Shown: positions 15,144 through 22,760 of the stretch, in pieces | Layout: each line of letters begins with the position of its first letter | Position numbering within the stretch: the first letter of the stretch is position 1 | Assembly: GCA_934486455.1 (NCBI GenBank) | Contig: CAKSPR010000028.1 | Location: 1-24,045, forward strand | Source of the DNA: an uncultured Eubacteriales bacterium | Lineage (GTDB): Bacteria > Bacillota > Clostridia > Oscillospirales > Acutalibacteraceae | DNA: 24,045 nt | Reading direction: 5' to 3' | Notes under the pieces: generated by a model | What the model was told of the DNA's origin: nothing | The model's input: the letters and a program-made list of their open reading frames with translations, nothing else | Databases searched by the model: none | Translations under genes and position numbers: made by a program

Positions 15144-15172
15144 CCTTGGCGGTTTATCCCTGCCGCACAAGG
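15144..15172 (-). terminator. Weak hairpin after fba
   Basis: CCTTGGCGG (15144-15152) pairs with CCGCACAAGG (15163-15172) with one bulged base. The minus-strand tail TCGATTTT is only a weak U-tract, so it may cause partial termination between fba and efp rather than a stop. Confidence 0.35.
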
Positions 15173-15178
15173 CTTTCT

Positions 15179-16114
15179 TTATGCTTTGTCGGCACTGCCG
15201 AGAACACTGACGAGCTTGTGGGCTACCACCTTTTCGATCTCGTCTCTGCCCTCGCCGAGATACTGGCGGGGATCGAAGTGTCCGGGGTTTTCTGCAAAGT
15301 GGCGACGAATTCCGGCGGTCATTGCAAGACGAAGGTCGGAATCGATATTGATTTTGCAAACGGCCATGGAGGAAGCCTTGCGGAGCATTTCCTCAGGGAT
15401 GCCGATAGCGTCGGGCATTTCACCGCCGAACTTGTTAACGATGGCAATATGCTCCTGGGAAACCGAGGAGGCGCCGTGCAGCACTATGGGGAAGCCGGGA
15501 AGAAGCTCAGAGACCTTTTCGAGAATGTCGAAGCGGAGCTGGGGCTTCTGGCCGGGCTTGAATTTATATGCGCCGTGGCTTGTGCCGATGGCAATGGCAA
15601 GGGAATCAACGCCGGTGCGGCTGACAAAATCCTGAACCTGCTCGGGCTTGGTGTAGGAAGCGTCCTCTGCCGAAACGCTGACCTCATCCTCAACCCCGGC
15701 AAGCTGGCCGAGCTCGCCCTCGACGGTTACGCCGAATTTGTGGGCATAGTCAACCACCTTTTTGGTGACGGCGATGTTTTCCTCATAGGGAAGGCTGCTT
15801 CCGTCGATCATAACCGAGGTGAATCCTCCGTCGACACATTCCTTGCAGGTCTCGAAGTTGGGACCGTGGTCAAGATGAAGGGCTATGGGAAGGCCGGTTT
15901 CCTTTTCGGCGGCCTTGACCATTGCAAGCAGGTAATCGTGGTGGGCATATTTTCTTGCGCTGGCCGATACCTGGAGAATTACGGGGGCGTTGTGCTTTTT
16001 GCAAGCGGCGACAACTCCCTGCACTATCTCCATATTGTTAATGTTGAAAGCGCCGATGGCATAGCCGCCTTCATAAGCCTTTTTAAACATTTCGGTTGTA
16101 TTAACAAGTGGCAT
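15179..16114 (-). CDS. fba: Class II fructose-bisphosphate aldolase
   Basis: A zinc-dependent aldolase that interconverts fructose-1,6-bisphosphate with DHAP and glyceraldehyde-3-phosphate in glycolysis. The 311-residue product begins MPLVNTTEMFKKAYEGGYAI and carries the active-site motif ALHLDHG (H80, D82, H83), then VEGELGQLAG, the GTSHGAYK histidine loop, and LHGASSV with its phosphate-binding residues. AGGAG precedes the ATG and the promoter upstream is near-consensus, fitting a highly expressed gene. It is the first gene of the transcript running to mscL. DHAP from the rhamnose pathway in this window is one of its substrates. Confidence 0.96.
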   Translation of the reverse strand: MPLVNTTEMFKKAYEGGYAIGAFNINNMEIVQGVVAACKKHNAPVILQVSASARKYAHHDYLLAMVKAAEKETGLPIALHLDHGPNFETCKECVDGGFTSVMIDGSSLPYEENIAVTKKVVDYAHKFGVTVEGELGQLAGVEDEVSVSAEDASYTKPEQVQDFVSRTGVDSLAIAIGTSHGAYKFKPGQKPQLRFDILEKVSELLPGFPIVLHGASSVSQEHIAIVNKFGGEMPDAIGIPEEMLRKASSMAVCKINIDSDLRLAMTAGIRRHFAENPGHFDPRQYLGEGRDEIEKVVAHKLVSVLGSADKA

Positions 16115-16147
16115 TAAAATTCCTCCAATATAATTTAGTTACAGCTT

Positions 16148-16176
16148 ATTATACAACTTCGGCGATTTTTTTACAA
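16148..16176 (-). promoter_or_regulatory. Strong sigma-A promoter of fba
   Basis: On the minus strand TTGTAA (16171-16176), a 17-base spacer and a perfect TATAAT (16148-16153). No structured leader is seen between it and the fba ribosome site. Confidence 0.8.
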
Positions 16177-16371
16177 GTGTTAAATCGGTTTTTTATTATA
16201 TTTTATTGAAAATCTGCTCCTTTCGTCCGATAAAAGGTGTTTTTTAAAGGAAAATCCCTTTTGTGCCGTCTCAATTTTTTAAAGGTTTTGTCAGATTTGC
16301 CTTTGGTTTTTTCTTTAACGGGCTTTTTCCGCCGAAAAATCGGCCTTTCTGTATTTTTTTTAAAAAAGGAC

Positions 16372-16400
16372 TTTACAAAAGCTAAAAACGGTATTATAGT
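16372..16400 (+). promoter_or_regulatory. Promoter of the riboswitch-folT transcript
   Basis: TTTACA (16372-16377) and TATAGT (16395-16400) are 17 bases apart; transcription would begin just before the aptamer at 16412. The stretch 16180-16370 between this and the fba promoter is T- and A-rich and holds only a short GCCGA/TCGGC hairpin near 16331-16344; I see no gene in it. Confidence 0.6.
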
Positions 16401-16411
16401 ATAGTTACAAA

Positions 16412-16519
16412 ACAGAGTAAGACGGCGCGCGTGGATTTTTCCGACAGTGCTTTGTGAACGGGGAGTTGTCACAGGGACGAAAGGCTTCGGCCGGCGGTGC
16501 GCGGTCTGCATCCCGCTGT
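16412..16519 (+). ncRNA. Tetrahydrofolate (THF) riboswitch aptamer
   Basis: The sequence matches the folT-type THF aptamer in arrangement. P1 pairs ACAG (16412-16415) with CTGT (16516-16519), followed by the conserved AGTA and, on the 3' side, TGCATCCCG. P2 pairs GAC and GCGC on the left with GCGC and GGTC on the right. P3 is GTGA/TCAC closing the loop with CGGGG (16459-16463), which can form the expected pseudoknot with TCCCG (16511-16515). ACGAAAGGCTTCGGCC and GCGGTG follow P3 as in the consensus ACGAAGCGAGAGCGCGGTG. It stands directly upstream of a folate transporter gene, the classic setting. Match judged by eye, without a covariance model. Confidence 0.88.
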
Positions 16520-16538
16520 GAATATCCCCTGCACTTCC

Positions 16539-16580
16539 CCTTTTTTCGGCAGAGTGATAGTCACTCTCTGGAGAAAGGAG
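16539..16580 (+). promoter_or_regulatory. Riboswitch expression platform hiding the folT ribosome site
   Basis: CCTTTTTTC (16539-16547) can pair over nine positions, two of them G-U, with GGAGAAAGG (16570-16578), which holds the ribosome site. A perfect 7-bp hairpin AGAGTGA/TCACTCT (16551-16567) lies inside and would stack on it. This predicts translational control. Confidence 0.6.
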
Positions 16581-16589
16581 TTTTTTATT

Positions 16590-17108
16590 ATGAAAGAAAA
16601 AAGCAAAGCAAACATCAAAAAGCTTGTGACCCTGTCGCTTCTCATTGCACTGCAGATAGTGCTGTCGAGATTTCTGTCACTGCAGGCCTGGAATTTGAAG
16701 ATAGGCTTCGGATTTGTGCCGGTGGTCATTGCCGCTTCACTTTTCGGTCCCATCGAGGCGGCGGCCGTGGGCGGTATATCGGATTTTCTCGGGGCGCTGA
16801 TTTTTCCCATCGGGGCATATTTCCCGGGGTTCACCTTTACGGCGGCTCTAATCGGCGTGGTTTTCGGACTGCTTTTGAAAAACCGACCCGATTTTCTTAA
16901 AATACTGCTCGCCGTGGTCATTTCCCAAGGAATATGCGGACTGCTTATAAACACCCTTTGGATATCCATACTTTATAAAAGTCCCTATTTCGGCGTTATG
17001 GTCTCCCGCTTGGCGCAGATCGGCATTATGACGGCGGCCGAGCTTATCATTGTTCCCATTATTGTTGCCGCTAAGGGTCGCATATGCGCGGCGGTAAAAA
17101 TAAGCTGA
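16590..17108 (+). CDS. folT: Folate ECF transporter S component
   Basis: The membrane-bound substrate-binding subunit of an energy-coupling factor importer for folate; the shared EcfT and EcfA subunits are not in the window. The 172-residue protein starts with a basic segment (MKEKSKANIKK) and has about six hydrophobic helices. The segment LQAWNLKIGFGFVPVVIAASLFGPIEAAAVGG, given here in part, is the S-component core, with KIGFGF and the acidic GISDFLGAL motif typical of FolT-like proteins. The substrate call rests mostly on the THF riboswitch upstream. The ATG at 16590 has AAAGGAG 9 bases ahead; upstream in-frame codons would run into the riboswitch. It is monocistronic, with a terminator 50 bases after the stop. 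Confidence 0.92.
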   Translation: MKEKSKANIKKLVTLSLLIALQIVLSRFLSLQAWNLKIGFGFVPVVIAASLFGPIEAAAVGGISDFLGALIFPIGAYFPGFTFTAALIGVVFGLLLKNRPDFLKILLAVVISQGICGLLINTLWISILYKSPYFGVMVSRLAQIGIMTAAELIIVPIIVAAKGRICAAVKIS

Positions 17109-17157
17109 AAGATATACTGAAAAGATAAACCGACAAACCCTGCCGTTTAGACAACAT

Positions 17158-17200
17158 AAAAAACCGCCCGCTTGGAAATTTTCCGAACGGACGGTTTTTT
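17158..17200. terminator. Bidirectional terminator between folT and apbE
   Basis: AAAAAACCG (17158-17166) pairs with CGGTTTTTT (17192-17200); an inner CCG/CGG and TTGGAA/TTCC stem with two mismatches completes the hairpin. T-runs follow on both strands, so it can serve the two convergent genes. Confidence 0.8.
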
Positions 17201-17219
17201 TCAGCCGTCTTTTGGTTTT

Positions 17220-18278
17220 TTAATTGCCGGCATTACAGCTTTGTTCGATAACCTCGTTTTTATCGGTCACATAAACCGCATCAAAGCTCACGGTTTTTTT
17301 TGAAAACTCGGCCGCCCTGTCCGCTCCCGCCGCAAAAACCGCCGTCGAAAGGGCGTCGGCGCAAAGCCCGCTTTGACACACTATCGTAACCGAGCGAAGC
17401 CCCGTATCTGCGGGATAGCCGGTTTTGGGGTCGAGAATGTGGTGATATTTCTGTCCGTTTTGTTCAAAATACCGCTGATAATCCCCCGATGTAACAAAAG
17501 CCTGCCTGCCGACCGAATAAAGCATTTTGACATATCCGTTTCGGTCGTCGGGATCGGTAACGGCCACGCTCCAATCCTTTCCCGAGGGATTTTTTCCGAA
17601 GGTCAGCACATTTCCTCCGAGCGAAATAACCGCTCCGTCTGCCTTTTCCCTTTCAAGTATCTCAAAAAGTCGGTCGGTGGCATATCCCTTTGCAACGGCG
17701 CCCACATCAATTTTTGTATCAATCGGCTTTTTGAGTATATTCCCCTCAAGACTGAGTTTTTCATATCCCACCGTTTTAAGGGCGGTGCTTATCTCGTCTT
17801 CGGACGGGAGGTGATATTCCTTTTGTCCCGAAAAGCCCCACAGTTCGGTCAACGCGCCTACCGTTATGTCAAAGGCGCCGTCGGTAGCTTTCGACAGCTC
17901 TATGGAGCTTTTTATGATATACGCCATTTCGTCCGAAAGCTCGATCTGCTCGCTTTGATTGATTTTTTCAAGCTGGCTGTTTTCCCCGTCGGGAGAAAGA
18001 AGTGCGACAAGGCGCTGTATCTCCCGCTTGCATTCTTCGGCAATGTTTTCCGAGCTTTCACCGTATATCGTTACGGTCATATATGTGTCCATTGCAAAAA
18101 AGCTGTCCTCGGTCTTTTTATCCTGCCCTTTACAGCAGCAAAGCGACAGACATAAAGCCACCGCCGCCGAAAGTGCGACCGTCTTATTTATCAGACCCTT
18201 TGCAAAAGCTTTTTTTAAAAGACCTGTTTTTGCAAAAGCCCTTTTCCTTGCAAAAACCTTTTCGGCTGTTGTTTTCAT
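17220..18278 (-). CDS. apbE: FAD:protein FMN transferase, lipoprotein ApbE
   Basis: ApbE attaches FMN to threonine or serine of exported flavoproteins such as Rnf/Nqr subunits. The domain runs from about residue 58, with FFAMDTYMTVTIYG at the start, then DITVGALTELWGF, DVGAVAKGYATDR, SLGGNVLTFGK, HHILDPKTGYPAD and ADALSTAVF, all ApbE hallmarks. The N-terminus is unusual: about 32 residues rich in K, R, A and F precede a hydrophobic stretch (33-46) and a CCC lipobox region (C47-C49). The ATG at 18278 overlaps the stop of the preceding reductase gene by four bases (ATGA), so translation is probably coupled. No flavinylated partner is recognised in the window. Length 352 residues is normal. Confidence 0.92.
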   Translation of the reverse strand: MKTTAEKVFARKRAFAKTGLLKKAFAKGLINKTVALSAAVALCLSLCCCKGQDKKTEDSFFAMDTYMTVTIYGESSENIAEECKREIQRLVALLSPDGENSQLEKINQSEQIELSDEMAYIIKSSIELSKATDGAFDITVGALTELWGFSGQKEYHLPSEDEISTALKTVGYEKLSLEGNILKKPIDTKIDVGAVAKGYATDRLFEILEREKADGAVISLGGNVLTFGKNPSGKDWSVAVTDPDDRNGYVKMLYSVGRQAFVTSGDYQRYFEQNGQKYHHILDPKTGYPADTGLRSVTIVCQSGLCADALSTAVFAAGADRAAEFSKKTVSFDAVYVTDKNEVIEQSCNAGN

Positions 18279-18997
18279 ATGACAATCCCGCCGCCCACGG
18301 AAATGACCTGTCCGGTCACAAAGGAGCTTTCTTTTTCGCAAAGATAGTATATAAGGTCGGCTGCCTCGCTCGCTTTCCCTATTCTGCAAAGAGGGGTCTC
18401 GTCGCAAAGAGCCGCGACATCCTCTTTCGTGAGATTTGAATTCATATCGGTATCAATGACCCCGGGGCAAACGCAATTGACCCTTATTCCGCTTGGCCCG
18501 AGCTCCTTTGCAAGAGCCTTCGTAAGACCGATGACTGCCCCCTTTGTGGCCGAATATACCGCCTCGCAGGAGCCTCCCACCTGCCCCCACATGGATGACA
18601 CGGTAACAATATTCCCGCTTTTTTGTTTTATCATCTGCTTGGCGGCGTATTTCAGGGTTAAAAACGCGCCTTTAAAATTAACATCGCACACACGGTCAAA
18701 CTGCTGCTCGGTTATGTCGGTGAAAAGGGATACCTGAGATATTCCGGCGTTTGAAACGACTGCATCCACCCTGCCCCATTTTTCTGTGACCGTGTTAAAA
18801 AAGCTCTCAACCTCAAAAGCCTTTGAAACATCGCATTTAACGGCCGTCACACCGGGCAGCTTTTCGGCAAGCTCTCGCGCCGCTTCACCGTCCTTTTCAA
18901 AGCAAAAGGCGACCTTATATCCCTTTTCGGCGAATTTCTCAACCGTCGCTCTTCCGATTCCTCTCGACCCTCCGGTTATAACCGCGACCCTGTCCAT
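18275..18997 (-). CDS. Short-chain dehydrogenase/reductase, likely EF-P 5-aminopentanone reductase (YmfI type)
   Basis: A classical 240-residue SDR with the NAD(P) loop TGGSRGIG (8-15), the NAG motif (83-85), and catalytic residues N107, S135, Y148 and K152. Family members include FabG and YmfI. The segment SSMWGQVGGSCEAVYSATKG (134-153) resembles the SS(I/M)WG..GASCEV.YS pattern I associate with YmfI, which reduces the 5-aminopentanone group on EF-P; efp lies in the same window and no fatty-acid synthesis genes surround this gene, which argues against FabG. The ATG at 18997 has GGAG at the right distance; a GTG at 19006 overlaps that site. It overlaps apbE by four bases. The SDR call is secure; the specific function is inference. 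Confidence 0.88.
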   Translation of the reverse strand: MDRVAVITGGSRGIGRATVEKFAEKGYKVAFCFEKDGEAARELAEKLPGVTAVKCDVSKAFEVESFFNTVTEKWGRVDAVVSNAGISQVSLFTDITEQQFDRVCDVNFKGAFLTLKYAAKQMIKQKSGNIVTVSSMWGQVGGSCEAVYSATKGAVIGLTKALAKELGPSGIRVNCVCPGVIDTDMNSNLTKEDVAALCDETPLCRIGKASEAADLIYYLCEKESSFVTGQVISVGGGIVI

Positions 18998-19038
18998 AAT
19001 AATCACTCCGTTAACTTCCCGTTTTTATGTTGCACACA

Positions 19039-19088
19039 GCAACGAAAATTCGTCCTTGCCGCCTTAGGAAGGCTTTCCCGTTCGTTGC
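19039..19088 (-). other. Structured 5' leader of the reductase-apbE transcript
   Basis: GCAACGAA (19039-19046) pairs perfectly with TTCGTTGC (19081-19088), and a second hairpin GCCTT/AAGGC (19061-19073, 3-base loop) lies within. The element sits between the promoter and the start codon. No T-run follows, so it is not a normal terminator, and I recognise no riboswitch class. Confidence 0.55.
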
Positions 19089-19097
19089 AGCACTTAT

Positions 19098-19126
19098 ATT
19101 TTACACAACCTCCCGACTTTTTTCAA
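19098..19126 (-). promoter_or_regulatory. Promoter of the reductase-apbE transcript
   Basis: On the minus strand TTGAAA (19121-19126) and TAAAAT (19098-19103) with a 17-base spacer, about 95 bases before the ATG. Confidence 0.65.
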
Positions 19127-19156
19127 TATATTATTTTTGCACCAAATATTCTCCCG

Positions 19157-19177
19157 TTTTGTTACAGTTTTGTTACA
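19157..19177 (+). repeat. Direct repeats upstream of the rha promoter, candidate activator site
   Basis: TTTTGTTACA occurs at 19157-19166 and 19168-19177, 11 bases (one helical turn) apart, ending five bases before the -35 box of the rhaB promoter. This is the usual position for an activator such as an AraC-type rhamnose regulator. No regulator gene is in the window. Confidence 0.5.
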
Positions 19178-19182
19178 TTTTA

Positions 19183-19211
19183 TTGATTATTTCATTTATA
19201 TATGTTATACT
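19183..19211 (+). promoter_or_regulatory. Promoter of the rhamnose operon
   Basis: TTGATT (19183-19188) and TATACT (19206-19211) are 17 bases apart; transcription would begin near 19218, giving a short leader to the ATG at 19246. I see no clear cre site. Confidence 0.65.
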
Positions 19212-19245
19212 GTTGTACCAAGATGAAAACATTAGGAGTGAAATT

Positions 19246-20661
19246 ATGTCCAAATACTCCCTTGCGGTGGATATAGGGGCCAGCAGCGGACGGCTCATTC
19301 TCGGCACCGTGGAAAACGGAAAAATAATTACCGAGGAAATCCACCGTTTTAAAAACGGCATTGAAAAACAGGGCGAGCATTTTTGCTGGGACATCGGGCA
19401 TCTTTTCGACGAAATAATCGTCGGAATGAAAAAGTGCGGCGATGTGGGCAAGATCCCCGACACGGTCGGAATCGACACCTGGGCCGTTGATTTTGTGCTT
19501 GTGGATAAGGACGGAAATACCGTCGGGCAGACGGTTGCCTACCGTGACGACCGTACCAAGGGTATGGACGAGCAGCTTTCAAATTACATTTCCGAGCAGG
19601 AGCTTTACGCCCGCACGGGAATTCAAAAACAGCTTTTCAACACAATTTATCAGCTTCTTTATCTTAAAGAAAACCATCCCGAACAGCTTGAAGCAGCCGA
19701 CAGCATGCTTCTTATCCCCGATTATCTGAATTTCCGCCTGTGCGGCGAAAAATTTGCCGAATACACAAACGCCACCACCACCCAGCTTGTCAGTCCGGTG
19801 ACGAGGAACTGGGATTTCGACCTTATAAACCGACTCGGCTTTCCCGAGCGCCTTTTTAAGGATATTCGCGTTCCCGGCACGGTTATCGGCGAGCTTTCGG
19901 CAGAAATTGCCGAAAGAGTGGGATATAACTGCAGCGTTGTGCTTCCCGCAACACACGACACCGGCTCGGCGGTCGTTGCCGTTCCCGGCGACAGCAACGA
20001 CGTTTTATACATCAGCTCGGGCACATGGTCGCTTATGGGCACCGAAAACGAGGCCTCCGACTGCACCGAGCAAAGCCGTCTTGCCAATTTCACAAACGAG
20101 GGCGGCTATCTTTACCGCTACCGTTTTCTTAAAAACATAATGGGGCTGTGGATGATACAGTCGGTCAAGAAGGAGCTGCACGATAAATTTTCCTTCGACG
20201 ACCTTTGCGAAGCGGCCTCTAAATCCACCATTGCCTCCACCGTCGACTGTCAGGACGACAGATTTTTAAAGCCCGACAGTATGATGAAGGAGGTGGTTGA
20301 AGCCTGCCGCGAATCGGGACAGGAGGTGCCGCAGAATCCCGGAGATGTGGCTGCGGTCATTTACAACAGCCTCGCCCGCTGCTATGCCGAAACGGCCGCC
20401 CTTTTGGAGGAGCTTACCGGCAAAAAATTCGGCGCCATCAACATTGTGGGCGGCGGCTCGGGAGACCCTTACCTCAACAGGCTTACGGCCATATATTCGG
20501 GCAGAGATGTGCTGGCCGGCCCTAAAGAGGCCACGGCTCTGGGCAATCTCATTGTACAGTTTATAACCCTCGGGCAGTTCAAAGACCTCTTTGAGGCACG
20601 CAAATGCGTTGCAGAGTCTTTTGAAATAAAAAAATATTCCTTAAAGGAGACTAACGATTAA
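19246..20661 (+). CDS. rhaB: Rhamnulokinase
   Basis: RhaB phosphorylates L-rhamnulose to L-rhamnulose-1-phosphate with ATP. The 471-residue protein is a FGGY-family sugar kinase: N-terminal phosphate loop VDIGASSGRLILG (8-20), GIDTWAVDFVLVDKDG, AYRDDRT, ATHDTGSAV and SSGTWSLMG in the middle, and INIVGGGSGDPYLNRLTA in the C-terminal nucleotide domain. The pattern and the adjacent rhaA and rhaD genes fit rhamnulokinase rather than xylulokinase or glycerol kinase. The ATG at 19246 has AGGAG ahead; the frame is open upstream but there is no better start. Its TAA is followed at once by the rhaA ATG. Confidence 0.95.
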   Translation: MSKYSLAVDIGASSGRLILGTVENGKIITEEIHRFKNGIEKQGEHFCWDIGHLFDEIIVGMKKCGDVGKIPDTVGIDTWAVDFVLVDKDGNTVGQTVAYRDDRTKGMDEQLSNYISEQELYARTGIQKQLFNTIYQLLYLKENHPEQLEAADSMLLIPDYLNFRLCGEKFAEYTNATTTQLVSPVTRNWDFDLINRLGFPERLFKDIRVPGTVIGELSAEIAERVGYNCSVVLPATHDTGSAVVAVPGDSNDVLYISSGTWSLMGTENEASDCTEQSRLANFTNEGGYLYRYRFLKNIMGLWMIQSVKKELHDKFSFDDLCEAASKSTIASTVDCQDDRFLKPDSMMKEVVEACRESGQEVPQNPGDVAAVIYNSLARCYAETAALLEELTGKKFGAINIVGGGSGDPYLNRLTAIYSGRDVLAGPKEATALGNLIVQFITLGQFKDLFEARKCVAESFEIKKYSLKETND

Positions 20662-21912
20662 ATGAACATAGACCAGAGATACCAATCGGCAAAGGAAATG
20701 TATGCGGCCATCGGCGTCGACACCGATGCGGCCATAAAAGCACTGGACAAGATTCCCGTATCGATGCACTGCTGGCAGGGCGACGATCTTGTGGGGTTTG
20801 AAGGAAAAGCCTCTTTAAGCGGCGGAATACAGACCACCGGTAACTATCCCGGCAAGGCCTTCGGCCCCGATCAGCTTATGGCCGATCTTGATAAGGCTTA
20901 TTCCCTCATCCCCGGAAAGCACCGTTTAAACCTCCACGCCATTTATGCCATCTTCGAGGACGGCAAAACCGTGGACAGAGACGCCCTCGAGCCCAAGCAT
21001 TTTAAAAAATGGGTGGAATACGCAAAGGAAAGAGACTTGGGGCTTGATTTTAACCCTTCCTTCTTCTCCCACCCCCTTTCGGAAAACGCCACCCTTTCAA
21101 GCGAGGACGAAAATATACGCAGGTTTTGGGTAAGGCACGGCATCGCCTGCCTTAAAATTGCCGAATATTTTGCAAACGAGCTCGGCAAGCCCTGCAGCAT
21201 AAACTACTGGATTCCCGACGGGTTTAAGGACATTCCAGCCGACCGCATGGCACCCAGAGCCCGCCTTAAAAAATCCTTGGACGAGATACTTGCCACCCCT
21301 TATGACAAAGAAAAGGTTATCGTAACGGTGGAGTCGAAGGTTTTCGGAATCGGATTTGAAAGCTATACCGTAGGTTCTCACGAATTTTATATGAACTATG
21401 CCGCAAAGAACGGCATTCTCTGTCTGCTTGACAACGGCCATTTCCACCCCACCGAGCAGGTTGCCGACAAAATTTCGTCGATGCTTCTTTTTGCCGACAA
21501 GGTTGCCCTTCATGTATCCCGCCCGGTAAGATGGGACAGCGACCATGTGGTACTTTTAAACGACGATACAAAGGAAATAGCCAAGGAGATCGTTAACTGC
21601 GGCCCCGAAAAGGTGGTTCTCGCCCTCGATTTCTTCGATGCAAGCATAAACCGCATATCGGCCTGGGTGGTAGGCATGAGAAACATGCAAAAGGCTCTGC
21701 TTCTTGCCCTTCTCTCCCCCGCAGATACCATGAAAAAGCTTCAGAACGACCGCCGCTTCACCGAGCTTATGGCTCTTAACGAGGAGCTTAAAATGTATCC
21801 CGCAGGAGATGTGTGGAACTACTACTGCGAGCAGCACGGCGTTCCCGCAAAGGACGACTGGATCAAGGAAATGCTTGACTACGAGAAAAAGATTTTAGAG
21901 GAGCGCAAATAA
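20662..21912 (+). CDS. rhaA: L-rhamnose isomerase
   Basis: RhaA converts L-rhamnose to L-rhamnulose, the first step of the pathway. The 416-residue length is normal. Family segments include MHCWQGDDLVGFEG (about 35-48), GGIQTTGNYPG, HAIYAIFEDGK, the metal and substrate region NYWIPDGFKDIPADR, ESKVFGIGFESYTVGSHEFY, and LLDNGHFHPTEQVADK, which carry the conserved acidic and histidine metal ligands of the barrel. The ATG directly abuts the rhaB stop (TAAATG), and the AAGGAG site lies inside the end of rhaB, so translation is coupled. Confidence 0.97.
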   Translation: MNIDQRYQSAKEMYAAIGVDTDAAIKALDKIPVSMHCWQGDDLVGFEGKASLSGGIQTTGNYPGKAFGPDQLMADLDKAYSLIPGKHRLNLHAIYAIFEDGKTVDRDALEPKHFKKWVEYAKERDLGLDFNPSFFSHPLSENATLSSEDENIRRFWVRHGIACLKIAEYFANELGKPCSINYWIPDGFKDIPADRMAPRARLKKSLDEILATPYDKEKVIVTVESKVFGIGFESYTVGSHEFYMNYAAKNGILCLLDNGHFHPTEQVADKISSMLLFADKVALHVSRPVRWDSDHVVLLNDDTKEIAKEIVNCGPEKVVLALDFFDASINRISAWVVGMRNMQKALLLALLSPADTMKKLQNDRRFTELMALNEELKMYPAGDVWNYYCEQHGVPAKDDWIKEMLDYEKKILEERK

Positions 21913-22734
21913 ATGGCTATCGAGAATGCAGAGTTTTTCAAAGGGTTTATCAGAATGGCCGACGACGGCTGGCAGCAGGGCTGGCACGAGCGCAACGGCG
22001 GAAACCTTTCCTACCGCATAAAGCCCGAGGAGGTTGAGGAAATCAGATCCGATCTGGATTTTTCGGGGCAGTGGAAGGACATCGGTACATCGGTGCCCGA
22101 CCTTCGCGGAGAATTTTTCCTTGTTACGGGAAGCGGAAAATATTTTCGCAATGTTATTTCAGACCCCGCCGACAGCATTGCCGTCATCGAAATTGACCAA
22201 AAGGGCGAAAAATACCGCATATGCCGGGGACTTGTAAACGGCGGACGCCCCACAAGCGAGCTTCCCACCCACCTGATGAATCACGAGGTCAAGAAAAAGC
22301 TGACCAACGGACGCCACAGGGTCATCTATCACGCCCACACCACCAATATCATAGCCCTGACCTTTGTGCTTCCTCTCGACGATAAAGTGTTCACACGCGA
22401 GCTTTGGGAATCGGCCACCGAATGCCCGGTCGTTTTCCCCGACGGAGTGGGAGTCGTTCCCTGGATGGTGCCGGGCGGCAGAGACATTGCCGTTGCCACC
22501 GCAAAGCTTATGGAAAAATATGATGTGGCTATTTGGGCGCATCACGGAGCCTTTGCCTCGGGAGAGGATTTTGATTTAACCTTCGGACTTATGCACACGG
22601 TGGAAAAGGCCGCCGAAATTCTGGTTAAGATCCGTTCGATGGCAAACAATAAATTACAGTCCATAACAGCCGACGATTTCAAAAAACTGGCTGTGGAATT
22701 CGGGGTTACACTTCCCGAAGAATTTTTATACTAA
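21913..22734 (+). CDS. rhaD: Rhamnulose-1-phosphate aldolase
   Basis: RhaD splits L-rhamnulose-1-phosphate into DHAP and L-lactaldehyde. The 273-residue protein is a zinc-dependent class II aldolase. Visible features are the phosphate-binding GWHERNGGNLSYRI segment (about residues 20-35), FFLVTGSGKYFRN, the zinc motif YHAHTTN, and a third histidine region AIWAHHGAFASG near residue 211. The RhaD-specific length and WHERNGGN motif separate it from FucA and AraD. The ATG abuts the rhaA stop; GAGGAG lies 9 bases ahead, inside rhaA. Confidence 0.96.
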   Translation: MAIENAEFFKGFIRMADDGWQQGWHERNGGNLSYRIKPEEVEEIRSDLDFSGQWKDIGTSVPDLRGEFFLVTGSGKYFRNVISDPADSIAVIEIDQKGEKYRICRGLVNGGRPTSELPTHLMNHEVKKKLTNGRHRVIYHAHTTNIIALTFVLPLDDKVFTRELWESATECPVVFPDGVGVVPWMVPGGRDIAVATAKLMEKYDVAIWAHHGAFASGEDFDLTFGLMHTVEKAAEILVKIRSMANNKLQSITADDFKKLAVEFGVTLPEEFLY

Positions 22735-22760
22735 TTTTATTTTCAGGAGCGTGGTTTTTT

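Noticed and set aside
14996..16117. A 373-codon open frame on the plus strand
   Set aside because: It is the reverse reading of fba and the start of efp, both certain genes with strong motifs.
16203..16511. A 102-codon minus-strand frame before fba
   Set aside because: It overlaps the THF riboswitch and folT promoter, has no ribosome site and a low-complexity basic product.
19130..19245. Catabolite-repression (cre) site before rhaB
   Set aside because: No match to the TGNAANCGNTNNCA-type consensus was seen around the promoter.
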